Assembly: GCA_039105265.1 (NCBI GenBank)
Contig: JAPFFF010000036.1
Span: 744,001 to 808,000 of the forward strand
Length of the DNA: 64,000 nt
Direction of reading: 5' to 3'
DNA from: Tritrichomonas musculus
Lineage: Eukaryota > Parabasalia > Tritrichomonadida > Tritrichomonadidae
Part shown: positions 38,229-50,804 of the stretch, piece after piece
How the letters are laid out: the number at the start of each line of letters is the position of its first letter
How positions within the stretch are numbered: the stretch's first letter is position 1
Program-made: the position numbers and the translations under genes
The notes under the pieces: model-generated
Databases searched by the model: none
What the model was told of the DNA's origin: nothing
Seen by the model: only the letters and a program-made list of their open reading frames with translations

Positions 38229-39674
38229 ATATTATAACAATCATATTTTAATTAAATCCCTAAAATTGTGAATTCTTAAATATTTTCAAAATATTGAAAA
38301 GATTGATAGAACAGATCCCAATATGAATGATTATACATTTAATTTGTTAATATATATTAACTATCCATCATTAATCCAACTCAACCCATCATTATTATCA
38401 TTCGTTCTATCAAAATCTTCATTTATAAATCATAAATATCACACTTTTTATCATTATTATCATTTGATTTGTAATAATACTCGTTTATTTAATATAATTA
38501 CTAATCATGTTAGCATCACTCTAAAATATATGTCATAATTCTCCCAAGATTTTCATTAAATTGTTAATGTACAAATTAATTGGAAAATTATTGGAAATAT
38601 ATTTGTTATTTGGTTGACAAAGGCGTATTTTAATGCAAATCACCGCAGGAGTTACTTTATGAGAAAAAGCAATACCATAAATTGACCGTGAAAAGAATGA
38701 AATCGTCAAAGATATAAAAAATATGTGTCGTTAAGTCTCTGAAACAGTAAATGATGCACAGCCGAGCGTATACTCCTAGGATAATGATAGAATGAGAGAA
38801 AAGTATAATAGATTTATGAGAATAATGATGTATATTTAATTACTATAACAGGTGTAGACACGCTAAAACAATTAACATACTATATATAGTTATCTTGGGA
38901 TCAGATATGAGTCTATAGAAATATGCTAAGGTGTTAATCACGTTTCAGGAGCATAGTCACGTATCTTTATCTCGGTGCTGTCATCTCGAATTATCATCCA
39001 GGTATTATTATCCCGTTATTATCTCGGTGTTATTATCTCGAATTATTTTAGTGTAGCTTCGCCTCTTATAATAACTACTGTATATGCTAGAATAATGGTA
39101 GAATGAGTGATAATCAAAGTATATTAATAAGGATTATGATGTATTAAATGAAAATAATAATAGAATGAATGATATTATTGATTAAATGAGTGATAATTGC
39201 ATTAACCAAATAAGAATTATGATAGTTTGAATAAGAATAATGTTAAAATGATTGATAATTATAATAAAAAAGTAAGAATTATGATGAATAAGCTGGAATA
39301 ATGATTGAACTAGAGTTAATAATGATAGAATGATTGATAATAATGATTAAATAAATAACAATTATAATAAACAAGTAAATATTATGATAGAATGAAAAGA
39401 ATAATGATAAAATGAGTGATAATTTAAATATATAAGTAAGAATTATGATGAATATACTAGGATAATGATTGAACGAATGATAATAATGATAACTTATCCT
39501 CGGATAAAGATTTTTTCTCCTGATCCATTTTAGGATATTACCGCATGCTTAGTAATAATGATAGAATGGGTGATAATAATGATTGTTTATGCAGTAAAAA
39601 AATGATAGAAGAAACGAGAACGACTATATAAAAATAAATATTAAGGTTGATTCAAACAAAGAAAAATTAAATTA
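38229..39674. other. loop of palindrome P1 with degenerate repeats
   Basis: Non-coding. From about 38,780 on it holds many degenerate units of the form ATAATGATAGAATGAGTGATAA, spaced irregularly, interspersed with a few less AT-rich patches (CAGCCGAGCGTATACTCCTAGG near 38,760). No gene seen. Confidence 0.6.
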
Positions 39675-41627
39675 ATATTAACGTGAAAGACCTCCTTGAT
39701 TGTAATAATTTGATTACTTAAAACAAAAAACCTGTCGTTAGTTAGAAATTAAAAAACCATTTCTTTATATTTTATCCATTGAAATAATTCAATGAGCATA
39801 TTCAAAATCGAAAATTGATGATTTGTATGAAATAAGCATAAAATAAATAAAGTATTTGTGTTATCATAATATCAGATAACACTACAATTTATTATATACT
39901 AATATATACTAAATGAAATAGTGAGGGGAGAGAGAGGGAAAAAAAAAAAAAAAATATTAAATTTCTTAATAAGATTCCATGAAAACAAATGAAAGAATAA
40001 GAATGAACAACTATAATAGCCATTAAATTACTTTATATCGTTTATTGCTAGTTTATATAACTGGATGAAGAGAAGATATAATATTTTGAAATAAGATTCT
40101 ATGAAAACAAATGAAAGAATAAGAATGAACAACTATAATAACCATTAAATTACTTTATATCGTTTATTGCTAGTTCATGTAACTGGATTAAGAGAAGATA
40201 TAATATTTTCATCAAATTGTTCAATTTTCACCACATAAAGGAAAATATCAGGAACTCCAAAATAATGAACAATATACTAAATAATTATATCATATTATTA
40301 ATATTAAAAATCTTTTCTATTGTAAAATAAATCGATAAAAGATAAAAGAGCCGTTTATAAAAATAAATATTTCAATGCATTCAATATACCGTATCTAAAA
40401 AATCTTCATAGTGCTTTCAATTTCTTCCTAGTGTAATTGAGAACTGATTGAAAAATTGTATATTATCGATGAAATTGTTCTATGTCTCCATTGAATCAAT
40501 TGAATCTTACTATGATATTATATTGACTAGCTCTGTTTATATATATATATATATATATACATATAAATACATTGCTTTTGAAATCACATTTGCAGATGTC
40601 AATTCAAAAAATAGAATTCTCTAATTATTATCAAATATATTTTTTGGTAAGCAGTTATCTGAGCGATTTTTACAGTGCGTATTAAACAAAAATGGAGTAA
40701 ATATAATCGAGCGAAGTGCTTCTTTAAACAAATAATTATGATTTTATATCAAATTAATAAAAAAAATCAACAAAAAAATGAGATAAAAGTAAATAAAATT
40801 ATTTTTCATTTTACTGATAATTGATAATAGCATTGATTTGAAATTCTAATTCAAACCTCAAAGTTTAAATTGGTTCTATGTGTTCTTTATGTTGTTAAAT
40901 TTCCTAACTGAGCAAGTAGCGATCTTATTCAAGTTCTTTAATTGGATTATTGACAAGCTTGTGGATGAGATTAGTTGTAATTGAGCAATAAGCAGGACCT
41001 TAGAAGGACCCACCAGCAATATGAAGAATCTTGTACCTTTTGGCTTTGTGAAAAAGGTATCTGATTGCTTGATTCTAAAATCTATATAAAAATAAATATT
41101 TGGCTGATAATGAGTAGTATGAGAAAATCTAGGCTGGCTTTATTGATGAGCATGACGGAGAAAATAAAGCATGCGTTAGGTTTAACGAATAGGTCAAATT
41201 GGAATAAAAAATTGACAAATTAAGCTGAGGTATAAACATCTTCTGCAAAACCTTACGATGGCCAGTGCGCAATTGATTTGATCCTGGTTTTAATATAATA
41301 ATATTTGAAAATCGAAATACAATATGAAAGGCCAAATATAACTTCAAAAAAAATTTATTTGAGTGTGAAGTGGTTTAACTGATATTGATCGTAATTTTTC
41401 AATAGAATTTCTTATTTTTTCCGTGAACTTATTTAAAAATTTGAGAATAGCATAAAATTAATATATATATATCATCATGAAAAAAAGAAAATTACATAAA
41501 ACATTTATTAAATATAATTTTACACAATTATAATTTATTTAATTTTATTAATTATTCTTGCATATTTTAATTAATCACCATAGTTTAAATAATTTTTTAT
41601 ATATCCGTTTAAAAACTATAAAACTAA

Positions 41628-44294
41628 CTTTTTGAAAAAAAATTTTTTTTAACCGATTTTAATTGTTTATCATTTTTTAAAATAGACAAAAGAATAACGC
41701 AGCAGGCAAGAAGCCATACTCAAACAAATTTCATTCATAAAGCAAATGGTGTTGTTCAAATTGCAGAACAGACCAGCATTTGCACTTCTGCATTCCTCAT
41801 TCCTCCAACTCCAACACAGGCGAACTCAAGCAACCGTACTTCTCCCTTGCTTGTTCCTCCAACGCCACAACAGGCGAATGCACTCAGTTCCGCTTCTGCA
41901 ATCCTCATTCCTCCAACTCCAACACAGGCGAACTCAAGCAACCGTACTTCTCCCTTGCTTGTTCCTTCAACATCAGCTCAGGCGAATGCACTCAGTTCCA
42001 CTTCTGCATTCCTCATTCCTCCAACTCCAACACAGGCGAACTCAAGCAACCGTACTTCTCCCTTGCTTGTTCCTCCAACGCCACAACAGGCGAATGCACT
42101 CAGTTCCGCTTCTGCATTCCTCATTCCTCCAACTCCAACACAGGCGAACTCAAGCAACCGTACTTCTCCCTTGCTTGTTCCTTCAACATCAGCTCAGGCG
42201 AATGCACTCAGTTCACCTTCTGCATTCCTAATTCCTCCAACTCCAACACAGGCGAACTCAAGCAACCGTACTTCTCCCTTGCTTGTTCCTTCAACATCAG
42301 CTCAGGCGAATGCACTCAGTTCCGCTTCTGCATTCCTCATTCCTCCAACTCCAACACAGGCGAACTCAAGCAACCGTACTTCTCCCTTGCTTGTTCCTTC
42401 AACATCAGCTCAGGCGAATGCACTCAGTTCCACTTCTGCAATCCTCATTCCTCCAACTCCAACACAGGCGAACTCAAGCAACCGTACTTCTCCCTTGCTT
42501 GTTCCTTCAACATCAGCTCAGGCGAATGCACTCAGTTCCGCTTCTGCATTCCTCATTCCTCCAACTCCAACACAGGCGAACTCAAGCAACCGTACTTCTC
42601 CCTTGCTTGTTCCTTCAACATCAGCTCAGGCGAATGCACTCAGTTCCGCTTCTGCATTCCTAATTCCTCAAGCAGATGTTGTTTTTCAAACAGCAGCACA
42701 GACAAATGAAAATATAGGAGGATTGCTACACATCCCCATTAGAGATGTATCCCAAGAATTAGAGAAAATTCTAGGGGATGATATTTTTTTTTATTCAGAT
42801 TTTCAACTCAAGGTGTTGGAAGCACGGCTAAACACCACCTATAGAACCATTGTCAGAAGATTTGGGTTTTCATCAGAACAGCAATTAAGTAGTTTTCTAT
42901 ATCGGACAATTTTAGGATTTCGATTAGAAGGCCAAATCTCGCCTTCAGGAGCTATTCCAATTATAGCTGACATTTTGATTGAGCCTTTCAAAAAAATATG
43001 CTTAGAGCAAGCAGAAGATCTCAATGCTTTGAGCACTAGTAAAGCATTCTACATTTTGGAAGATTTGCTTTCGAACCAAGCTGCAAAGTCATATTTACTT
43101 GCCCAGGAGCTCAACTGTCCACGTCTCGGGGAAGAGGCTCTTGAAAGATACGAAAAAACCCTATTATCTTCTGCCTGGTTCAATGAATTTTGTGCAGCTC
43201 ATGGTTTAAGGTTAATGAACCCACAAAACCTGGAAAAGTTAAGGCAAAAATATTGCAACAAAGATGCAATAACTAAATTCTATGAAATGCTTGCTCGAGT
43301 TATTCACCAATGCCAGTATTTGTTGTACAACATGGACGAAACGTCTTGTTGTACAAACAAAAAAGGCAAAATTGTTGTACCAGAAGAGAAGTTCCCGGTT
43401 GTAAGTGAAGAAAGATATGCTGGGCATATAACATGCATTTGCACTTGTAATGCTGCAGGAGAAGCTCTACAGCCATTCATAATTCTTCCAATGTTGATGA
43501 AGCTTCCTGAAGAATTGAATGATTTGCAAAATCAATGTTATTTTGTAACTACACCATCTGGTTGGATGTCCTCTAAGATATTTGTTATTTGGGCCCTTTT
43601 TTTTGCTGCTGAAGTAAATAGAAGACGCCAGCAACTTGTTTGCATTGAAGGAAATGAAATCTTAAGCAAACCTTGTTTTCTTTTTGTTGATGGCCACAAA
43701 TCAAGAGTCAATTCAGATGCGATTGAAATATTATGCGCCAATAATATTAGAGTTATTGTTCTGCCAGCACACACCAGCCATGTCACACAACCATTTGATG
43801 TAGCTTTGGCTGGACCTTTCAAGAGTTTCTTAAAAGCCCAAAGCTACAACTTTCCTTTATGGCTGCAACAAAAGCTTTGTCTCTTTTGCCCCACAGCACA
43901 AAAAAGATACACGCTAATTTTGCATATAATTGACTCGTGGAAAAAAGCAGCTACAATCTCTAATATTCGAACAGCTTGGGAGAAATCAGGGATTTTCCCT
44001 TATAATATTCAAAGAGTTCTTAACAATGAATACGTTAGGAAGAACGGCGAACCAGCAGGAAATGAAACAACTAGAAGAAGGCAGCTGGAAATAAATGGAA
44101 TGGAAATAACCACTCCAGAAAAAAGGTTAGAACTTGCTAGGTATTGCAAAAACAACCCTTATCTTTTTTCACCAATGCCAATCCCTTGTATTGAACAATT
44201 GGAAATTAGAAATGGGAAAGAAAAATTGTTAAGCCACCATCCTCCATTACTTGTTAATATGGGACATCAAGGATGGAAAAATTTAATAATATAA
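41628..44294 (+). CDS. DDE_1 transposase of element B, repeat-bearing N-terminus
   Basis: An open frame runs from 41,628 to the stop at 44,294, but no in-frame ATG occurs before about 43,213, well inside the protein; the nearest upstream ATG (41,746) is in another frame. The N-terminal part is built of 36-residue units (LIPPTPTQANSSNRTSPL plus LVPSTSAQANALSSASAF) encoded by 108-bp repeats. The C-terminal ~540 residues are the transposase: NMDETSC (Asp codon 43,335), FVDGHKSR (Asp codon 43,689) and THVTQPFDVAL (Asp codon 43,797). The catalytic triad is intact. The start may be lost, non-ATG or on a spliced exon; only the first can be called ordinary decay. Confidence 0.75.
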   Translation, partial: LFEKKFFLTDFNCLSFFKIDKRITQQARSHTQTNFIHKANGVVQIAEQTSICTSAFLIPPTPTQANSSNRTSPLLVPPTPQQANALSSASAILIPPTPTQANSSNRTSPLLVPSTSAQANALSSTSAFLIPPTPTQANSSNRTSPLLVPPTPQQANALSSASAFLIPPTPTQANSSNRTSPLLVPSTSAQANALSSPSAFLIPPTPTQANSSNRTSPLLVPSTSAQANALSSASAFLIPPTPTQANSSNRTSPLLVPSTSAQANALSSTSAILIPPTPTQANSSNRTSPLLVPSTSAQANALSSASAFLIPPTPTQANSSNRTSPLLVPSTSAQANALSSASAFLIPQADVVFQTAAQTNENIGGLLHIPIRDVSQELEKILGDDIFFYSDFQLKVLEARLNTTYRTIVRRFGFSSEQQLSSFLYRTILGFRLEGQISPSGAIPIIADILIEPFKKICLEQAEDLNALSTSKAFYILEDLLSNQAAKSYLLAQELNCPRLGEEALERYEKTLLSSAWFNEFCAAHGLRLMNPQNLEKLRQKYCNKDAITKFYEMLARVIHQCQYLLYNMDETSCCTNKKGKIVVPEEKFPVVSEERYAGHITCICTCNAAGEALQPFIILPMLMKLPEELNDLQNQCYFVTTPSGWMSSKIFVIWALFFAAEVNRRRQQLVCIEGNEILSKPCFLFVDGHKSRVNSDAIEILCANNIRVIVLPAHTSHVTQPFDVALAGPFKSFLKAQSYNFPLWLQQKLCLFCPTAQKRYTLILHIIDSWKKAATISNIRTAWEKSGIFPYNIQRVLNNEYVRKNGEPAGNETTRRRQLEINGMEITTPEKRLELARYCKNNPYLFSPMPIPCIEQLEIRNGKEKLLSHHPPLLVNMGHQGWKNLII
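41790..42670 (+). repeat. 108-bp in-frame tandem repeats (54-bp half-units)
   Basis: Eight copies, the CCAACACAGG landmark recurring at 41,811, 41,919, 42,027, 42,135, 42,243, 42,351, 42,459 and 42,567. Each 108-bp unit is two related 54-bp halves. Because the length is a multiple of three, all three plus frames stay open across the array. Units are almost identical, so expansion is recent. Confidence 0.95.
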
Positions 44295-44365
44295 AATACT
44301 TAAGAGAACAAAACAACTTTTTGAAAGAAAAATAAAAGAAAAAAAAATTATAATTTAAGTCTAGC

Positions 44366-47035
44366 AGAACAAGCGTAATTGCATAGTAGAAACCACTAAG
44401 AGCAGCAATAACAAACGAAGCGCCAACATATCGAACCTAATTGCATAGTAGAAACCACCAAGAGCAGCAATAACACACGAAGCGCCAACATATCGAACCT
44501 AATTGCATAGTAGAAACCACCAAGAGCAGCAATAACAAACGAAACGCCAACATATCGAACCTAATTGCATAGTAGAAACCACCAAGAGCAGCAATAACAC
44601 ACGAAGCGCCAACATATCGAACCTAATTGCATAGTAGAAACCACCAAGAGCAGCAATAACAAACGAAGCGCCAACATATCGAACCTAATTGCATAGTAAA
44701 AACCACCAAGAGCAGCAATAACACACGAAGCGCCAACATATCGAACCTAATTGCATAGTAGAAACCACCAAGAGCAGCAATAACAAACGAAACGCCAACA
44801 TATCGAACCTAATTGCATAGTAGAAACCACCAAGAGCAGCAATAACAAACGAAACGCCAACATATCGAACCTAATTGCATAGTAGAAACCACCAAGAGCA
44901 GCAATAACACACGAAGCGCCAACATATCGAACCTAATTGCATAGTAGAAACCACCAAGAGCAGCAATAACAAACGAAGCGCCAACATATCGAACCTAATT
45001 GCATAGTAAAAACCACCAAGAGCAGCAATAACACACGAAGCGCCAACATATCGAACCTAATTGCATAGTAGAAACCACCAAGAGCAGCAATAACACACGA
45101 AGCGCCAACATATCGAACCTAATTGCATAGTAGAAACCACCAAGAGCAGCAATAACACACGAAGCGCCAACATATCGAACCTAATTGCATAGTAGAAACC
45201 ACCAAGAGCAGCAATAACACACGAAGCGCCAACATATCGAACCTAATTGCATAGTAGAAACCACCAAGAGCAGCAATAACAAACGAAGCGCCAACATATC
45301 GAACCTAATTGCATAGTAAAAACCACCAAGAGCAGCAATAACACACGAAGCGCCAACATATCGAACCTAATTGCATAGTAGAAACCACCAAGAGCAGCAA
45401 TAACACACGAAGCGCCAACATATCGAACCTAATTGCATAGTAAAAACCACCAAGAGCAGCAATAACACACGAAACGCCAACATATCGAACCTAATTGCAT
45501 AGTAGAAACCACCAAGAGCAGCAATAACACACGAAGCGCCAACATATCGAACCTAATTGCATAGTAGAAACCACCAAGAGCAGCAATAACAAACGAAGCG
45601 CCAACATATCGAACCTAATTGCATAGTAAAAACCACCAAGAGCAGCAATAACACACGAAGCGCCAACATATCGAACCTAATTGCATAGTAGAAACCACCA
45701 AGAGCAGCAATAACACACGAAGCGCCAACATATCGAACCTAATTGCATAGTAAAAACCACCAAGAGCAGCAATAACACACGAAGCGCCAACATATCGAAC
45801 CTAATTGCATAGTAGAAACCACCAAGAGCAGCAATAACACACGAAGCGCCAACATATCGAACCTAATTGCATAGTAGAAACCACCAAGAGCAGCAATAAC
45901 ACACGAAGCGCCAACATATCGAACCTAATTGCATAGTAGAAACCACCAAGAGCAGCAATAACACACGAAGCGCCAACATATCGAACCTAATTGCATAGTA
46001 GAAACCACCAAGAGCAGCAATAACAAACGAAGCGCCAACATATCGAACCTAATTGCATAGTAAAAACCACCAAGAGCAGCAATAACACACGAAGCGCCAA
46101 CATATCGAACCTAATTGCATAGTAGAAACCACCAAGAGCAGCAATAACACACGAAGCGCCAACATATCGAACCTAATTGCATAGTAAAAACCACCAAGAG
46201 CAGCAATAACACACGAAACGCCAACATATCGAACCTAATTGCATAGTAGAAACCACCAAGAGCAGCAATAACACACGAAGCGCCAACATATCGAACCTAA
46301 TTGCATAGTAAAAACCACCAAGAGCAGCAATAACACACGAAACGCCAACATATCGAACCTAATTGCATAGTAGAAACCACCAAGAGCAGCAATAACACAC
46401 GAAACGCCAACATATCGAACCTAATTGCATAGTAGAAACCACCAAGAGCAGCAATAACACACGAAACGCCAACATATCGAACCTAATTGCATAGTAGAAA
46501 CCACCAAGAGCAGCAATAACACACGAAGCGCCAACATATCGAACCTAATTGCATAGTAGAAACCACCAAGAGCAGCAATAACACACGAAACGCCAACATA
46601 TCGAACCTAATTGCATAGTAGAAACCACCAAGAGCAGCAATAACAAACGAAGCGCCAACATATCGAACCTAATTGCATAGTAAAAACCACCAAGAGCAGC
46701 AATAACACACGAAGCGCCAACATATCGAACCTAATTGCATAGTAGAAACCACCAAGAGCAGCAATAACAAACGAAACGCCAACATATCGAACCTAATTGC
46801 ATAGTAGAAACCACCAAGAGCAGCAATAACACACGAAACGCCAACATATCGAACCTAATTGCATAGTAGAAACCACCAAGAGCAGCAATAACACACGAAA
46901 CGCCAACATATCGAACCTAATTGCATAGTAGAAACCACCAAGAGCAGCAATAACACACGAAACGCCAACATATCGAACCTAATTGCATAGTAAAAACCAC
47001 TAAGAACAGCAATAACAAACGAAGAGCCAACAGAA
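44366..47035. repeat. 62-bp minisatellite, about 43 copies
   Basis: The unit contains TAATTGCATAGTAGAAACC, AAGAGCAGCAATAACA and GCGCCAACATATCGAACC. Copies differ mainly at three two-state sites (GTAG/GTAA, AACAC/AACAA, GAAG/GAAA). The first and last units are the most diverged, as in other tandem arrays. The period is not a multiple of three and there is no coding potential. It lies between the transposase stop and the right end of element B. Confidence 0.95.
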
Positions 47036-49240
47036 CAAGCTTCACCACAAACCATATTAAACTCTACTTAAATAAAAATCTTTTTTATTTTTAATATCTA
47101 TATATTATATAATTTTTTATATCCATATATTATCAAATAATGATATAATAATTATTTTGGTTTAGTATATTTATAAAATAATATAATTATAATATAATAT
47201 AATATATAATATATAATATAATTATAATTTAATTATAATTTATTAATATTATAATAATTGTTTAATATAATATGCTTACAGTGAATGTATTATACGAATT
47301 ATATCAATAATTTATGATTATTACGAATTATTATTATCAAATTATTAATATAAACAACGTTTTTGATTATTTTTTTTTAGAATTTAATTCAATTTGAACT
47401 AAATAAATACTTAGATATACAATGATTTGTGTTATAACAAAATAAAATTAATGCTTAAAATTAATATTTAAATATTTTTTATTATTATATGAAAAAAAAT
47501 TTTCTTTCATTACTGAGATATTTTGAGTTTATAATTAAACTCTCAAACAATATTTTCAATGCACATATTGTTTTATATGAAAAAGTTTAAAAATAAACCA
47601 TTGAAAAACACTCTTTGGAATCTCTTTAGAAAAAGTGTTATATTTTTCAATTAAGATAACATATGTTTCACAATTTTTGAATGGCCTATTCAAACTCACT
47701 ATGAAGATTTTGTGAGTACTTAGAAGAATTTTAAGATACGGTATAATTATTTTTATTCAAAATTATACTTTATTCACAAAATATAAAATATGAATTCTAT
47801 GAAATATAACATTTATATCATATAAAATAACCACTAAATATATGTTTAATAATATTATATAAGCAGATTAAAGTTTATATATCCGTATAGTGCATGAACA
47901 TATTAAAATAAATAAATATGAAATATAATAATAATTAATTCAATAATTTTTCTATTGCCATTCAATATTTTATTATCAATTTTAATTATTTTGTTTTTTT
48001 TCTGAGAAAATAATATCTCACATTTAATATAAAATTATCTCATAAAAAACATTATTAAATTAAAAATGGTGATGACTAATTTGTTAATTAACGTTAAATA
48101 ATTTCAAATAAGTAATTTTCTTTTATTTTTAGAAAATCAATCAATATTTGAAGTATCAATATTATCGCGAAAATGACACGCAAATATTAATATACAAACT
48201 ACATTAAATGATAATTTGCCTTTTTCACAATATTAGATCAAATATATGAAATATATAGGATAATTTGCATTTCTCAATTTTATACCATTTTTTATTTCAT
48301 ATGGACTTATACATTTTATATTATAATTTTTATAAAAACATTTTAATTCTATTTATGATTTATTTAAGTTTTTTTTTTCTCCAAATTTGTCACTTTTTGT
48401 GCAAAAAGCACTTTTTGGGAAACTTTTTCAGTTTTTTTCACTTTTTGGGCACTTTTTGTGCAAAAAAACTGGGCGAAAGCCAATCGACAAATAGGAAATT
48501 TTTCTAAAAAAATTTTTTTCATTCAAAAAGTTGTTGTCGATTGGTAAAATAAAAAAAAAAATCTTTTTTTACCAATCGACAAACACGATAGGACTTTTTA
48601 TGCGGAAAAATGGCCCTTCTTTGCCAATCGACAAACGACCATTTATAAATCGATGTATCGAGAATTGATGTTTATCGAGGAGAGATCCCAAAATCATATA
48701 TTTTGAACGGTACCGTATAAGGAGCATAACTACATAATATTGTCGAAAAATTCCGCCTTCATCAGATACATATAATTATATCCAGTTTGTTCCTTCAGAA
48801 AAAGACTATTTATTTCCTGCTTATTATAGATCATCGTTTTTTACGTCAATAATTTCAATATTACTAGCAGAGTAACAGGTTTACAAATCGATGCTATTTT
48901 TCAAATAGTTGAAATATTAGATGTTTTACTCGATTAAAAACCTTTGTCGTCTCAAATAATATTCTCCATCGTATTTCACATATAATTATCAATACAGATG
49001 GTACAGAAAGCGTTGTAAAATTATGCTAATTTTCATTATTATTCAAATATTCATTTAAAATACAGAGTTAAAAAACTATTAAATTTATAGTTCATTTAAT
49101 AAAGTTTAAAAATGTATCAACAATAATCATTATTTTCTTTTTTATTATACAAAAAACGATGATTTTGAATAAAAATTAAACATATTATAAACGGTCTTCT
49201 CTCAATTTTGAAATACATTATTTTTATCTAAATTTTACAT

Positions 49241-49737
49241 TTCACCTATTTGTATTCATTATTATCTCTTCATTTTAGTATATTATCTTTTTATGCAACT
49301 AAATATGATTATATATATGAATTAATTAATAAGATGATAATTTATTCTAGGTTAATATAAATTAATCTCGTGCTTTATTTAAAATTTCTTATATTTGTAA
49401 GAATATATTATTCATATTAATATGTTGATAACAAATATATTATTATTTTATTATATAAATACTTACTTATGCCACTTTTTATATTTCCCATTTTGATCGG
49501 CACTTTTTCATTTCACCTATTTGTATTCATTATTATCTCTTCATTTTAGTATATTATCTTTTTATGCAACTAAATATGATTATATATGTGAATTAATTAA
49601 CAAGATGATAATTTATTCTAGGTTAATATAAATTAATCTCGTGCTTTATTTAAAATTTCTTATATTTGTAAGAATATATTATTCATATTAATATGTTGAT
49701 AACAAATATATTATTATTTTATTATATAAATATTTAT
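49241..49737. repeat. 271-bp direct repeats, left arm of P2
   Basis: Two copies beginning TTCACCTATTTGTATTC at 49,241 and 49,512; the second is cut by the MITE at 49,740. Units contain GCACTTTTTCATTTCACC at their junction. Confidence 0.9.
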
Positions 49738-49739
49738 TT

Positions 49740-50349
49740 AAACTGGAACCAAAAAGTCAGTACCACCAAATAAGTTATCAAAAAGTTTTATATATGTTTA
49801 ATATTTTTTTCTTAAAATCGTAGCAAACTAGGCCAATTATCGCTTTTAGACTCCCAAGACCGATATCACCAAATATACTTCCGATGTATTATACCATAAA
49901 TTGCAAGATTTTTCTAATTTGGTCATGCTTTTATAAAATCGCATATCTTTGAAATTACATTGTTACTTGATTTTCTTACCTACCTTATTTAGTAATCCGA
50001 CAGATAAATAGGAAAGCTTTTCTCTACAACTAGTTCCAACTAATACTATTATAGATACAATACTATACTTAAGTTATTCTCCTCAAGATCTTTATATATA
50101 TATTTATATAATTTAAATGTCAACACACATATACTAAATGGAAACTTAGGAAAGAAAATTAATTACAGTGTTAATAATTAAGATAATTAAGATATATTTT
50201 TTTATTTTTATAAACTTTTTGAAGCGGCCAAAATCTCAGTACCAATTATTTTCACTTTTTGAGGCAATTTTATTTTATTTTCTCTTCATTTCTTTTGAAT
50301 TTTCACTTTTTTGAGAACTTTGGTGGTACTGAGTTTTTGGTTCCAGTTT
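49740..50349. mobile_element. 610-bp MITE inside P2
   Basis: Terminal inverted repeats of about 30 bases, AAACTGGAACCAAAAAGTC at the left and its complement with one mismatch at the right. It has no coding frame. It interrupts the second 271-bp repeat of the left arm, so it inserted after P2. No clear target duplication was found. Confidence 0.75.
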
Positions 50350-50804
50350 ATGAGAGGTATTCAAGTAGAGGAAATACTCGAAATTTTGTAATTTAAATAT
50401 AATAAATATATTTTTTATTTTATAAATTTTTTGTCATTATTTATGTTAATTAATTTATGCGCTAGTTTTAGAGAAAAATGTATTTTTGTTTTTGTGTTGA
50501 TAAATGGTTATTTAACATGATACATTATTTCTTGAAAAAGAAATCTTATTTAAATTATACAATAAATATTTATTTGCTTTGATAAATATATATATATATA
50601 TATATATATATTTAGTTTAATATAAGAGTTGATCTATTCATTTCTTTTTAAGAAATTTATGTTTTAAAGTTAATGTAAACGTTAGATTTAAGAGAAAAAC
50701 GTCCATCTTTTGATATAAAAAAAACGAATATTATCTTTTTATGAGGATATTTGTTCTTTAATGCAAAATAAAATCATTCAACTATTTCATTTCATTATTA
50801 TTAA

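Larger units (their letters stand above)
40389..47741 (+). mobile_element. DDE_1 DNA transposon B (7.35 kb)
   Basis: The element starts CCGTATCTAAAA and ends GATACGG, flanked by TA (40,387-40,388 and 47,742-47,743). The inverted ends are short and imperfect; a motif AAAATCTTCATAGTG recurs near both. It lies in the right arm of P1 at a place mirroring element A. Inside are a DDE_1 transposase (about 41,628-44,294), in-frame 108-bp repeats and a 62-bp minisatellite. The first 1.3 kb (to 41,627) and the last 0.7 kb are AT-rich without clear genes. Confidence 0.8.
32583..48461. repeat. large nested palindrome (foldback-type element P1)
   Basis: Left-arm pieces at 32,583-33,300, 36,470-36,667 and 37,700-38,228 are reverse complements of right-arm pieces at 47,742-48,461 and 39,675-40,388. 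The arms are interrupted by elements A (33,301-36,467), C (36,668-37,699) and B (40,389-47,741). Without these, P1 is about 4.3 kb with arms of about 1.4 kb and a 1.45-kb loop (38,229-39,674). The outer tip reads GCACAAAAAGTGCCC. No coding frame of its own was found, so it is a non-autonomous element or foldback repeat. No target duplication was recognised at its outer ends. Confidence 0.85.

Noticed and set aside
41129-41347. 72-residue minus-strand frame in element B
   Set aside because: No domain and opposite to the transposase; the region is less AT-rich than its surroundings but shows no clear gene on either strand.
41746-42709. Proteins in the two other plus frames over the 108-bp repeats
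   Set aside because: They stay open only because the period is a multiple of three; neither joins a recognisable domain.
44366-47035. Regular 62-bp repeats as a CRISPR array
   Set aside because: Units are continuous with no unique spacers, and the setting is a eukaryotic transposon.
46855-47055. Cys/Trp-rich minus-strand frame
   Set aside because: It is the end of the 62-bp minisatellite, whose period does not keep a frame.
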